A stretch of 64,000 nucleotides of DNA. It comes from Isoetes taiwanensis (taxonomy: Eukaryota > Streptophyta > Lycopodiopsida > Isoetales > Isoetaceae). The notes beneath the pieces are model-generated. The model saw nothing but the letters and a program-made list of their open reading frames with translations, was not told the DNA's origin and did no database searches. Where the stretch lies: assembly GCA_021234155.1 (NCBI GenBank), contig JAJEKV010000020.1, positions 21,250,018 to 21,314,017 on the forward strand, given 5' to 3'. The position numbers and the translations under genes are program-made. Shown here piece by piece: positions 1-10,074 of the stretch. Every line of letters starts with the position of its first letter. The stretch's first letter is position 1.

Positions 1-97
1 TTCTAATCCATCATTTGCTTTGAGGATTGATCACCCTAAGTGATCTGGAGGTTCTAAACCACTGAGGTTGAAGGTTTTGCCAGGAACACCTTCAACA
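1..97 (+). repeat. 3' end of left LTR
   Basis: Identical base for base to 4824-4920. It ends in CA, the usual LTR terminus. Three bases later (101) a TGG begins, which is where a tRNA primer-binding site would start, but the following bases are not the common initiator-Met site and I cannot assign a primer tRNA. Confidence 0.75.
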
Positions 98-223
98 TTT
101 TGGAGGTTCTACGAGAGATCCTTTCCTGGTACACATTCTCGTGGCTATTGAGCAATTAAGCATGCATGTTTCTAATGTTCAGAGTATTCTTGATGGTCTT
201 TGAGTGCCTAAAGTTTTGATAAT

Positions 224-2053
224 GTGATGGAGCAAGCTTCTCAAGGAGAAAAGGTTGCAGCAGTTCCAATTCCCATACAAGTTGATGTGATCTTTCCAAT
301 TCCAGCACCTCTTTATCATGGTCTTGAAGAACCTGAGCTTTATCTTTGTAGATTTGAAGACTATTTTGATGATTATGGTAAGAGAAGAGGAGAAAAGATT
401 GATGTATTTGGCAGGTGCATGAAAGAGGAAGCAAGCCATTGGTTTGAGTACCAAGGTACATGATTGGGATGAACTCAAAAGGAACTTCATCAAGAGATTT
501 GGGGTGCCAACCACACAAGAGGAGGTCATTCAAGAGCTGCCAACAATTGTTTTGAGGAAGAATGAAGGGGTGCCAAGTTTCGTGGAAAGATTTCATGCCT
601 ACATGCTCAAGTGCAAAAGGTACAAAGTGGAATGGCCTACTCTTCATTTGCTTGTTTACTTTGTGCAAGGTTTTAGATCACATTCCAATGTTTACAAGAA
701 AATGCTGAAATGCTTTCATAAAGGTATGTTCTATTCTATACAACAAGCCTTTGAAAAAGCTTTGGAAATAGATGATCTTTTGACATATCTTCAAGAGCAT
801 GTTGTTTATGAGCAGCCTCTTGATACTAAATCTCTCATATGTGAAAGAAAGATAAGCTCAGATCAAAGGGAAACCTTGGAGGAGAAAATGGAAGAAGATG
901 AGGTATGCTTGGATGCTAGTATGTCTCTCTCTTTTTGCGGCCATGGAAAATTACAGCAAGAATCAGTCATGGCAGTAAGTAATTCAGCATATTCATGTGA
1001 CAAAAAGGTACCTTATGATGTTCCCAAGGTGTTTTCTTTCTTGGATACCATTGCCAAATCTGATTTGCAGGAGTTAGAGCATGTTAGCACTCATATAAAT
1101 CCAAGATTTGCATGTATTAAAGGTTATTCACATAAGGCCAGCCATGACACCCTAAAGAATGCACATGGATCAGAGGTTTTGATTGCTAATGAGGTAAGTC
1201 TTATCACATCTCATATGGTTGAGGAGTTTGAGCATGTTCTCTTGTATGATGTTGTTGGGTTTGAGCATTGCCATGAAGAAAAGAGTGTTGAATGCATGAG
1301 CAGCCCTGAGTATGAGAATTTTTATACCATTCAAGCATTTGAGGATGATTATGAACCATGTTTGTGTGAATTAGAAGTGGGAAACATTGATCTCTCGCTA
1401 TTTCAATGCTCAAAAATAAGTTCCAGGGACTTGAATGCCATGACAGTCATAATAGCAGCTCACATTATGAAGTTTTTAGTTTTGAAACATGTATATCAGC
1501 TGAAAACTCAAGTGAGGATGATTTGCACATGCCTCAATTGGAGAATTATGCTTTCTTGGATGATTTGAAGCAAACTTTTGAGTTGAAAATGCAAGTTTTA
1601 GATGATGTGATAGCATATGAAGCTTGTGCAGATCTAATCAGTCCTAAATTTCAGCTTTGTGGCAGTCCAAAAAAGTCTGAAAATGATAAGGAATCAGTTC
1701 CATGTGTGGTTGAGCATGAAGAAGTTAATTTTTTGACTAGTTTTGAGCATGACTATGTAGTTGAACTTGAGAAATCAGACTTGAGCAATATCTTATCTAA
1801 ATGTGCAGCAGCAAAACATGAATATCCAAGGTCCTTTTCAGCACTTGAGAACAGCAAGTTGATTGGATCATGCCAACATAGCAGGTATTACTATGTTACA
1901 TCAGATTTGCCACTTTTATATGCTAGTACAATCATCTTTGAGCAGGCCATAGCATTGTGGCATGTTGTTTTGCCACTTATCTTGATGCAAACACAAGTTA
2001 TCTGCATCCTACTATTTGGAGAATGCATACTTGACAGAGTTGGAGTTGGCTGA
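224..2053 (+). pseudogene. Gag polyprotein of non-autonomous LTR element, frameshifted
   Basis: The reading region is split over three frames: 224-463, 444-1568 and 1406-2053. The first piece holds the start of a Retrotrans_gag-type capsid domain (FRxEDYF-like segment, then EEASHWFEY). The second continues with DWDELKRNFIKRFG and a FVERFHAYMLKCKRY segment, matching the usual gag order of tryptophan motif, then F..RF, then the second half of the domain. The frame breaks are near 450 and 1410. No CCHC zinc knuckle is visible. The region after about residue 150 is acidic, rich in Ser, Glu and Cys, and resembles nothing I know. The product would be a capsid-like protein packaging the element RNA, with polymerase supplied by another element. 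The frame breaks mean this copy is probably dead. Confidence 0.65.
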
Positions 2054-2192
2054 AGCATGTACCAAGTCCAAAGCAAGACTTTACTTTGGTGCTACTGATA
2101 ATACATGTGCTCATCATCGAACATGTTTTGCACAATTGAACAGATCATACATAGCTGATTCTATCATATTGCTACCATCTCATCATGTTCAC

Positions 2193-2340
2193 ACCATGTG
2201 CACATCTCATTTGTCATGTTTCCATATCCTTTTCCATCTCCACATCTCATTTGCCATGTTTCCACATCCTTTTCCATTTGCACGTCTCATTTGCCATGTT
2301 TCCACATCCTTTTCCATCTGTACATCTTATTTGCCATGCA
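2193..2340 (+). repeat. 40-bp tandem repeat, about 3.5 copies
   Basis: The unit CATGTTTCCACATCCTTTTC recurs at 40-bp intervals (about 2215, 2255, 2295), each followed by a pyrimidine-rich CATCT-type spacer. It lies just after the gag region, inside the non-coding part of the element. ORFs over it are produced by the repeat and are not likely genes. Confidence 0.75.
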
Positions 2341-2559
2341 TACGTATGTCCCATCATGTCCATATTATGTGCTCACAAGTGTATCCTTCTTCTTATCATA
2401 TCATTCATAAGTCACATCATGTCCACACCATGTACACATCATTCCCAACCATTCATCTCAAGTTACCATCATGCCTCCATATGTCACCTCTATTTTTGCT
2501 AACCATACATTCATTTGTCATGCAGGTCCACCACATTCATAGTTCCATGATCATTTGCA

Positions 2560-3880
2560 TATCATTTGGCCTACCTACCATATTACCTTGCTTCTCTTTC
2601 TCATGAAAACCCATGTTGCCAACCATTTTTCCACATTGGCAACTATCAAGGGCTCTTGTGAATTCACATCTAGTTAAGAGGCTGGGGGACCAGCCTATCC
2701 TTCTTTGTTTGGCATGATGCTGCCACATTTTGGCAGCATAGAAGAGCCATTTGCATGAACTACACCTTTGGCTAACATTTGGTTTGACACATGTGTGCAT
2801 GAGCTAATCAGGGCATCATACAAGTATGGCAAGGAAGTTGAGATTCAAGCAAGAAGATTTGAGCCTAAATTGAAGATCCTTTGTTAGAGTTTGGAAGACC
2901 CCTCAAGATTCATTGGTATGTGGCTAAATCCAAGTCATTTTGGCATGAATTCCATTTTCCAAGGCTTCTTTCATGTTCCTACCATCTTGATCCCATTCAT
3001 GAAACACTCCTTTCCTTTCTCCATACTCCATTACCATTCCTTTTTTCTAGTCAAAGCACATCACATACCTATTATTCATCCACTTTCTTGATTCCTAAGG
3101 TCTAAGACCATTTGTGCACAAGTGCCAAATATTATGCCAAATCATCCACATCATCTTCATAATGCCAAATGTCATCCACATCATCACTCAAGTACATCCA
3201 CATCACCATACACATGTCATCCACCTCATCACCACATCACAAAAAGTTCTGACTAGAAAAAAGTTATTTTACCACCTTGCTTGCCACATCATCACCTCAT
3301 TGTGCCATGTCATCACCCATTTGCCACATCACTCCATAGCCTTGCCACCTCACCAAAATTAGCCTCATTTTTGAGCCAAAAATTAAGATGCTTTTTTTTG
3401 CTAAAAGATTCTCCCATCACGTAGAGCATCAAAAAGATTCCATGTGGAAAAAAGAATTTTTGAAAAAGACCTTGTTATGACCCTCATATTCCATTTCTTG
3501 GGAATCGTGCCAAATTTGAAAAAACAAAAAAAATTCCTATTTACTCCCTTTGGTTTACTCACTCATTTCCCCAATCACCTTCTGCCACATGGCAATCGAG
3601 TATGTGAGGTGGCAGCCACATGGAAATAGCATATGAATAAATTATAAAGTTCAGAGTTTTGTGCCTTATATACCCGAGCTTTCTTTTGTAAAAATGCCTG
3701 TGGGATATTTCTTATGAATTCTTGAAGAACCCTAAAAACTTGATCATGCCAAGAACCATTATTTCTGCTGATTCAACGGCCTAATCATGGTCTACGGGTC
3801 CCGAAATGCCTGGATCCAAGTCAAGAAACAGACCCATGGACTAAAAAACAAACAAAACCACGGATTTTACCAAGAATCAA
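2560..3880. other. Non-coding interior of gag-only element
   Basis: There is no credible ORF here. The stretch at 3115-3330 is rich in CATCATCAC/CCACATCA-type words, a diffuse low-complexity tract. The string TTATATACC near 3665 could be a TATA box, but since the start of the right LTR is not fixed this is only a suggestion. Confidence 0.4.
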
Positions 3881-4149
3881 CCAAAAAAGGGGATTAGAAA
3901 AGGGGGCTTTGGCTATCAGAGAGAGGAGACGGCTTGGAGCATGAAGAACAGGTCGATTTGGCTCTGAAAGACGGATTGAGGTCTCTTACTTGAAGAATAG
4001 CTTCCATATTTCAGTTTTTTGACATGTCTTGAGCAAAAAAATCCAAATTCTTGATGTATTTTCATATTTCCTTTGAGATTCTGATATAATACTACCCTTG
4101 GCATTGTTATGAAGTTCAAATAGATGCTATTCAAGTTGTTTCATGCAAA

Positions 4150-4815
4150 TTTTCTGATTTTTGAGCAAAATCCCTGATATGTGCACTGCAATTTCACTGT
4201 CCCAAGTCTGCAAGTTTAGCCATGCCCCATATGCAAACTGTATCTCCAAAAAATCTGAGCTTAATTTCCATGACTCTCTTGCTATTCATCTTTCATTCAA
4301 AACAGATTTCATGATTTTAGCGCTCATAAATCCATAGTTATGACTTTGCAAAGTTGGCTGTTCTAGAACTGTAAAAATTTCTGAGACAGTGATTGAAATT
4401 TCCTCTTCCAAGTTTGCCTTTTCAAAAATCCATAGATTTCCAACTGCTCATCCAAAAATTCTGAAACTTTGTCATGTGCATGCCTTCCTATCCATCTTAC
4501 CCCAGTCCAAGTTTCATGATTTTAGGACTTTTTCATCTCAAGTTACAGATCCCCAGAGTTGGCTGTTCCAAAAGTTTCAAAATTTCTGATACACTCATTG
4601 AAAATTGTCTGTTTCAAGTCTGCTTGTTCAAAAATCCATAGTAAGCAAAGGAAGCGTCCAAAAATCCTGAAATTAAATACCAAGCATCCTCTACTACGTT
4701 TCTCTCACTATTCCAAGTTTGAATAAGTTTCAGTGCACGGATCCCAAGATATGGATATGCAAACTTGACACTTCCAAAACTGTCAAAATTTCAGGGACAG
4801 TTGAACTTTTGCAAT
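4150..4815 (+). repeat. About 205-bp degenerate tandem repeat inside the right LTR region
   Basis: Three diverged units share the order GTTGGCTGTTC, CAAAATTTCTGA, CATTGAAATT, CAAGTCTGC, TCAAAAATCCATAG. Anchors fall at about 4353, 4558 and 4764, a spacing of about 205 bp; a weaker unit may begin near 4150. The repeats sit immediately upstream of the 97-bp LTR end shared with position 1, so they probably lie within the LTR. Confidence 0.6.
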
Positions 4816-4823
4816 TTGCTCCA

Positions 4824-4920
4824 TTCTAATCCATCATTTGCTTTGAGGATTGATCACCCTAAGTGATCTGGAGGTTCTAAACCACTGAGGTTGAAGGTTT
4901 TGCCAGGAACACCTTCAACA
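4824..4920 (+). repeat. 3' end of right LTR
   Basis: Exact copy of window bases 1-97. It ends in CTTCAACA, and LINE-derived coding sequence starts right after it. Confidence 0.75.
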
Positions 4921-5446
4921 CACACCCAGCTACCCATGAAGAAGCGCAGACTTATAGCTTCCATTCGCACGGGGGCACATCGCCTCCGCATTGAAACAGG
5001 GCGTTGGGCTCGGGAAGCACGAGAGCAAAGGCTTTGCCAGTGTTGCCACCAGGGCGCGATTGAGGATGAATGTCATGCCCTCCAGATCTGCCCAGCATTT
5101 GCCCATATCCGAGAGCGATATGTTCGATTACTAGTGCCTGGCCAGCCGTTGCATCAGTTATTGAATACGGCGTCAGTGGGTTTGTTGGGGTCGTACCTCC
5201 AGGAGGTTATGGATGCACGGACTCGTTTATGTCCTACGGGACGGTATTGAACTGTCCTATGCAATTGTACAGTGTGCCAGCATGCTTATTACTGCTAAGG
5301 TTTTTCCCTCGAAAACCCTTCGGGGCGGGGGTTTTTTAATCCTGTTAGTAATATGCTTGCTGCTCTATTTTTGTTTGGGTCCCATAGGCCAATTGGTCTC
5401 CGTGGACGCTAAAAACCTATTCTATTCTATTCTATTCTATTCTATT
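4918..5446 (+). mobile_element. LINE 3' fragment with zinc-finger C-terminus and (TTCTA)n tail
   Basis: The frame from about 4918 to 5249 reads RTGAHRLRIETGRW, then LCQCCHQGAIEDECHALQIC, then PAFAHIRERY. The order (R)TG..R.E.GRW followed by C-x2-C...E.E.H....C is the cysteine-rich C-terminal finger of plant and animal non-LTR retrotransposon ORF2 proteins. After the stop at 5248-5250 comes a 3' untranslated region of about 125 bases, a GC-rich stretch, then the signature CCCATAGGCCAATTGGTCTC-CGTGGACGCTAAAAA and a TTCTA repeat to 5446. The 5' part of the LINE is not visible; the gag-only LTR element sits directly at the left edge, so the LINE was either interrupted by it or truncated. Confidence 0.7.
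5377..5446 (+). repeat. Retroposon 3' signature plus (TTCTA)n microsatellite tail
   Basis: The string GGGTCCCATAGGCCAATTGG followed by TCTCCGTGGACGCTAAAAA leads into about six TTCTA units. The same signature occurs at 44241-44280 with a CTTC tail and, inverted and more diverged, at 12165-12246 and 50783-50830 with TATC tails. Confidence 0.75.
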
Positions 5447-5449
5447 TGC

Positions 5450-8136
5450 CAATGTTCTTCCGACTCAATCATATCAGGTCAGAATGGGTATTTCCTCGTC
5501 TCCACTTGAGATATGAACTAGGATGAACCAATAAGAATTGCCCCCTTGGTGCCGGAGGCACATGTATTTTACAGATTCTGTCCACTTCCGAAGCTTATTT
5601 AAATTATTAAGCTATGAATCCGTCCAAGTTCTTCTTAGCCTGTTACTGGGGCTTTTGTCCCCTTATATCCACAGCGGCACTGGAATCAAAATCGTACCAG
5701 AAATAGCATTATTGAATTAAACATGTTTATCTCTTGTTCCTAAGAAATCCGCAATGCCATGGGCACAATCCAGATCAATATATTTGGATTTCTTTAGTAA
5801 GAAATAGCAAACCGCAATATAAGATTCTGGCAAGTTTGATCCAATGAACCTCGTTTCATCCTCATTTCCACAGCCCGCCATATACTGACTGCAAGCACTA
5901 GAAGGCTTTCTTTCATTTCCTATGTTTCAGATTAGCCTCCAGCTTAATCCAACCAATCTCCAGCTGGTGGGAAAGAACTTCATGTTGTTTGGGAGGTCAA
6001 CATCTAAATAGCCAGCCTCGTAATAAAGGCTCATTGGGGTCTGTTCATGTGATTGCAGACCCCAATGAAGAAGATAGAAAATATGATGCATGCCCTACAT
6101 CTGCACTTTATAAATAAAAAATTTTAAATTCCTTACGTATGTTTCTCATTTATAATTCATAAGGTGAAGGCCTACCTGCTTGAAGCTCCCTTTGCAAAAG
6201 AGCATTGGCAGTTGAATAGTTTATCATGCTTTCAATAAGCCCTATAGCTTTAGTTACTCTCCTTTAGGGCCCTGGCAAATGCAAGTTAAGCACATTTTAG
6301 CTGCATAATTTATCCACCACGGAATCACATAGAAAGGGTACATGTTGAAATCGTGTTTAGTTTGATGTTGTACTTCCATCTTCAAATGCAAGTACCTACC
6401 TGGCTTAGAAAATAACCCCTAGGTTCCATAGCACTTAAAGTTCGTATCTCATTGTGAAGTCAACTGGGCTTAACTTCATAAACCTGCAAAAAGAACAAGT
6501 AGTTGATGAACTGTATTAGATACACAACACTCAACACTCCTTTGAAGCATGTTGCACTCTCCAAGTAATGCATTCTATCCAGCAAAGCAGAGGAGAAATT
6601 TGTTGACAGTATTAAAAAAACGTACCACAGCTTCACATGCAAGCAGCTTGCCTTCACTTGCAGTATTCCAATTTTATCTGCAGTAGTCCAGCTTCATCTT
6701 CTACCACACAAACAAACCAAAACAATTCAAGAAATTCAAGAACATAATGTTTGACACCCTTCCGTTTGAATTCCTTCCATCCAAAACAAGTGCCATGCTG
6801 GACCATTCTGGACAAATAAAGGTGTTTGGACTCTGCACCATATGGGTTGTACAAGCCTTCCAATTCATGGATTCATTTGATATGACAAATCTTGATGCAT
6901 AAATCACCAACCCTGCTTTGCTCTGTCTGAGTACCTTCCTCTTGATGTCTGGCTCAAAAGCAGATAACATGTTTAAAATTACTCACCCCCTAAGGGACAA
7001 AAAAGAAATTGGAAGGACTTGAAACTACAGAAGAATCTGAACCGACAATAGGATCTTCTCTCATCCTAGATCTATACAATAAGCTGAATTTTCCTCTAGA
7101 TAGGAAGCATATTGCATATTGAAGCACCGTTCCTAAGTGAGAGTTCATGAAACATGAAAGCTTGAAAACAACTAAGTTTTTTTAAGTACACAGGATTTGA
7201 GAAGGTTGAAAATAATATGTTAGTTGGAGCCTATTCATAGACCCTATATGCATGATACGTGAAAGAATATGGCTGGATATCAACTGTCATGAAAGTCAAA
7301 ATAGATTGAATTCAACTGAGTAAAACTTACTGTAAGCTTCTCATATTCTACATAATATTGTAGAAACCTGCTCCTCTTTATACACACAAAGGTCTGCCTC
7401 TGGATCACTGCCAATCTCGCTACCCATATAACCATGTAAACACGTCATGCTAGTTCTACCTGCCGAATTGAAGCAGGAGAAGGTGATTATGAAGGAAACT
7501 AATGTGAGAAATATTGGAGTACATTTTCTCATCATTTTTTCCCTTGCTGCTTTGCTAATACAATCTTAAGGGTTAATGAGTGGATACCTGGAAGAGCTGG
7601 TAATTGTGCATTGGTATCAACAGGAGAGCTGGCATTGGTTCAGAAAGATGATGCGTGTCCCACATGAAATGGAAAATGGAGCAGGTTTATTGAAGCTACA
7701 ACACATGCATCACGTGTGTGCTCCTGAGTCAAGTCACGAGTGGACTAGAAAATATGTGCCCAACTCCTTGCCAAAAGAAAAAGCCATGGAAAAGGTCGCT
7801 GCAAGCTGGGCAGAAATTAAAATATGAGAACAAATCTTATTTTAATCCTTTAAAGGTAAGATCTACTTGCAAATGCCTCATAATAATGACGATATGCTAT
7901 TTCGTACCTTAAGAGAAAGCACTTTGCTCTGCCAGCCTTGTTCATGACATGTTTCAAAGAGCTATCAGATAAAAGAAAGATCCCCACTAACCATTCTCTC
8001 AAATACGTTCGTTGCCTCCAGATTACTGTCAAAGTTCACAACAATATCTGCTGACATTTAGAAATCCAAACAAAGCATCCTGTTAAAAAAAAACTGGAAC
8101 AGAGGAGGGAATCGGGATGGTCGGAGAAGAGAAGTG
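5450..8136. other. Unassigned stretch, possible exons on minus strand
   Basis: There is no long ORF. Several minus-strand pieces are open and bordered by plausible splice sites, for example the stretch ending near 7375 that reads GYMGSEIGSDPEADLCVYKE and the one at 6701-6970 that reads NPYGAESKHLYLSRM in one frame. They could be later exons of the minus-strand gene that starts at 9538. I could not join them in phase or recognise a family, so none is called as a gene. Confidence 0.2.
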
Positions 8137-8276
8137 ATTTTCAAGGACTTTCTAATTTTCATGGCCGTCCGATGCGAAATTAAGAAATCTAATGGTTGAG
8201 ATTAAAAACAGCTGACGTGGCATGACACGTGGCATAGCTAGGAATGCAGGAAATCGGGCAGGGGGGTTTAGGCAAC
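8137..8276 (+). repeat. Dispersed repeat, copy 1 (no poly(A))
   Basis: This segment matches 9747-9883 in order and orientation: TTTTC-AGG, TTTCTAATTTT, GGCCG-CCGATGC, a central TCCAACGG/TCTAATGG word, then TGACACGTGGCATAGCTAGG, GCAGGAAA-GGGCAGGGGGG and TTAGGC. The two copies flank the first exons of the putative minus-strand gene. Confidence 0.6.
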
Positions 8277-9198
8277 CCTGCTAACTAGCAGAACTGCAGG
8301 GTTGGGAAGAAGGCTAGGATTTCAATGTGCTGTTTTGGTATTCTTGAAAAAACACATTAAAGAGGTGAACAAAATCACATAAACAATGGTAATAATGATA
8401 AGGTTTATGAGTACTTTCTAGTTTTAACCGTGCAAAAAAGACAAGTCCCTTTTGCACTCTTGAATTCCACGTCTATCTGTTTCTACATATTTTTTTTTTC
8501 CATAATACTAAGACTGTGTGCAATGACAAGATCAAATCTACTTTATAGATAGACAACATAGCCAATATGTTCAATATTGCATTAATAATTTGTCTCAAAT
8601 TACAAAATTGGCAGACTTACAAATTCAAGGGCACATTAATCAATCTCTTTGAACAAGAGGTCAGACAGTAGGAACTAAAAGGTATTTTATTTGCCAATGC
8701 CTTCTCGTTTGCACGTTTAATCTGAGAAAGGAAAGAAACAACCTGCAAGACAAGGTTATTGAACAGAACTGCTAAATGTTGCCATGGACCTGATCAGATC
8801 AATGCAAACATAATTGATAGCATCTGGACTGTAAACTTGCACCTGCCAGAGTTGGAGATGGTTGGAATTGGATTTGCGTCGCATGCTGGATCACAGCAAA
8901 GAGAAGGAATTTTCCTCAGATCTTCTCAAAGACAAGGACAAAAAACATGGCCAAAATACAACCCTTCATGTACAAAACCATGTTCACTTATCAAGCGTCC
9001 AGAAGAGGCACTTATACAAATTTTGCAAGAGTGGAGGTCAGCAAAACAATATGGTATCAAAAACAAGTGAATATTTCTGGCAGTCCTATAATTCATCTGG
9101 ATACAGATCATTGTCAAATTTCTTTGAAGGATGCTTTCCACTTTGATATTGGTGGCTTCCATTGTTACTTGAAAAATAAAGAGCAGTAGTAATCTCAC

Positions 9199-9538
9199 CG
9201 AATGTCTGCCTTGAGGTTCCTTTTCTCTTGATCATCATAAGCACCAGTTTTTGACGTTCTATTGCAGTTGATATTCTCAAGGAACCTGCATAAACCAAGC
9301 ACTAAGAATTGATCTATGTTGAAAACACATTATCAAAACGTGGGCTTGCATAATTTTTTTTTCTCACAGTTTTTCTTCTTGCTTTTCAGTTTAGCAAAGG
9401 CCGAAAAGGCCTTTGATGCTTGATTCTTGAGATCCCACCGAAATTTTTATGCAAAAAATATGAAAGACGCTAGAATTCTCACCTGCAGATGCCGACCTCG
9501 TCTTCCAAAACAGAAATAAACCTGCTTAACTGCTCCAT
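9199..9538 (-). CDS. Putative gene start, two exons (family unknown)
   Basis: On the minus strand an ATG at 9538 opens an exon (9538-9483) reading MEQLSRFISVLEDEVGIC. It ends at a consensus donor (CAG/GTGAGA) in phase 2. The next acceptor (TTTATGCAG) opens an exon at 9285-9199 that reads FLENINCNRTSKTGAYDDQE then KRNLKADI, and closes at a donor G/GTGAGA, also phase 2. Start codon, matching phases and consensus splice sites make this look like a genuine gene start. Candidate downstream exons include 8742 to about 8620 (frame with IKRANEKALANKIPF, donor GTAAGT) and about 8865-8815, but the phases do not connect directly, so an exon is missing from my model. I do not recognise the protein. It is divergent from the KRTCAP2-like gene (536 bp between start codons). 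Confidence 0.35.
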
Positions 9539-9746
9539 CAACAAGAGATGAGACCGAGGCCGTAAGAATAGATCACCGATTCGACCTATCTTAATAGCCC
9601 ATGGATGAACGGAACGGAATGGGTCATGGATCCCTTTTCTCTCTCTGCTGTTTATCGCTTCTCGCCCACGACGCCCAGAAAAGCTCGAATTGAGAAGGCT
9701 GCTGGACGGCTTTTCTTATCTGGTTGCGCAAAGGAAGGCAACCAGA

Positions 9747-9883
9747 TTTTCAGGGTATTTTCTAATTTTACAGGCCGCCGATGCAAAATATTGGAGATCC
9801 AACGGCCTACAATAATTTTTGCTGATGTGTCACGACACATGGCATGGCTAGAAACGCAGGAAAGTGGGCAGGGGGGGTTAGGC

Positions 9884-9911
<28 letters not shown>
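9747..9911 (+). mobile_element. Dispersed repeat, copy 2, with 28-bp poly(A)
   Basis: Homologous to 8137-8276 but ending GGTTAGGC followed directly by 28 adenines (9884-9911). A terminal poly(A) at the repeat boundary suggests a retroposed, SINE-like element. No pol III A/B boxes are obvious within it. It lies between the two divergent start codons at 9538 and 10075. Confidence 0.45.
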
Positions 9912-9918
<7 letters not shown>

Positions 9919-10074
9919 GGCAATACAATTATATAGGAAGGAAAGGACAATTGCAAATGTGCTTTTTCAGGATAATAACGGGGCCATATTTTCTGGTTGA
10001 TAGCGGAGCCGGGACGAAGTGGAATTTACCTAATATACAGTGGAACTCGGCGGAGCTCAGGTGGAGGTGCTTCC

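Larger units (their letters stand above)
1..4920 (+). mobile_element. Gag-only LTR retrotransposon (TR-GAG-like), 5' end outside window
   Basis: The first 97 bases recur identically at 4824-4920, as expected for the 3' ends of two LTRs of one element; both end in CTTCAACA. Between them lies one decayed gag reading region (224 to about 2053). I see no protease, reverse transcriptase, RNase H or integrase. Gag-only LTR elements (TR-GAG) are a known class of non-autonomous plant retrotransposons. The right LTR abuts LINE coding sequence at 4921, so the element landed in a LINE. The start of the right LTR could not be fixed; a purine-rich stretch at about 3881-3906 is a possible polypurine tract, which would put the LTR start near 3908. 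The 97-bp identity suggests a fairly recent insertion, but this is only the end of the LTR. Confidence 0.7.

Noticed and set aside
8759-9189. Overlapping plus-strand frames at 8759-9189 as a gene
   Set aside because: No family similarity, and minus-strand splice signals on either side suggest intron sequence of the gene starting at 9538.
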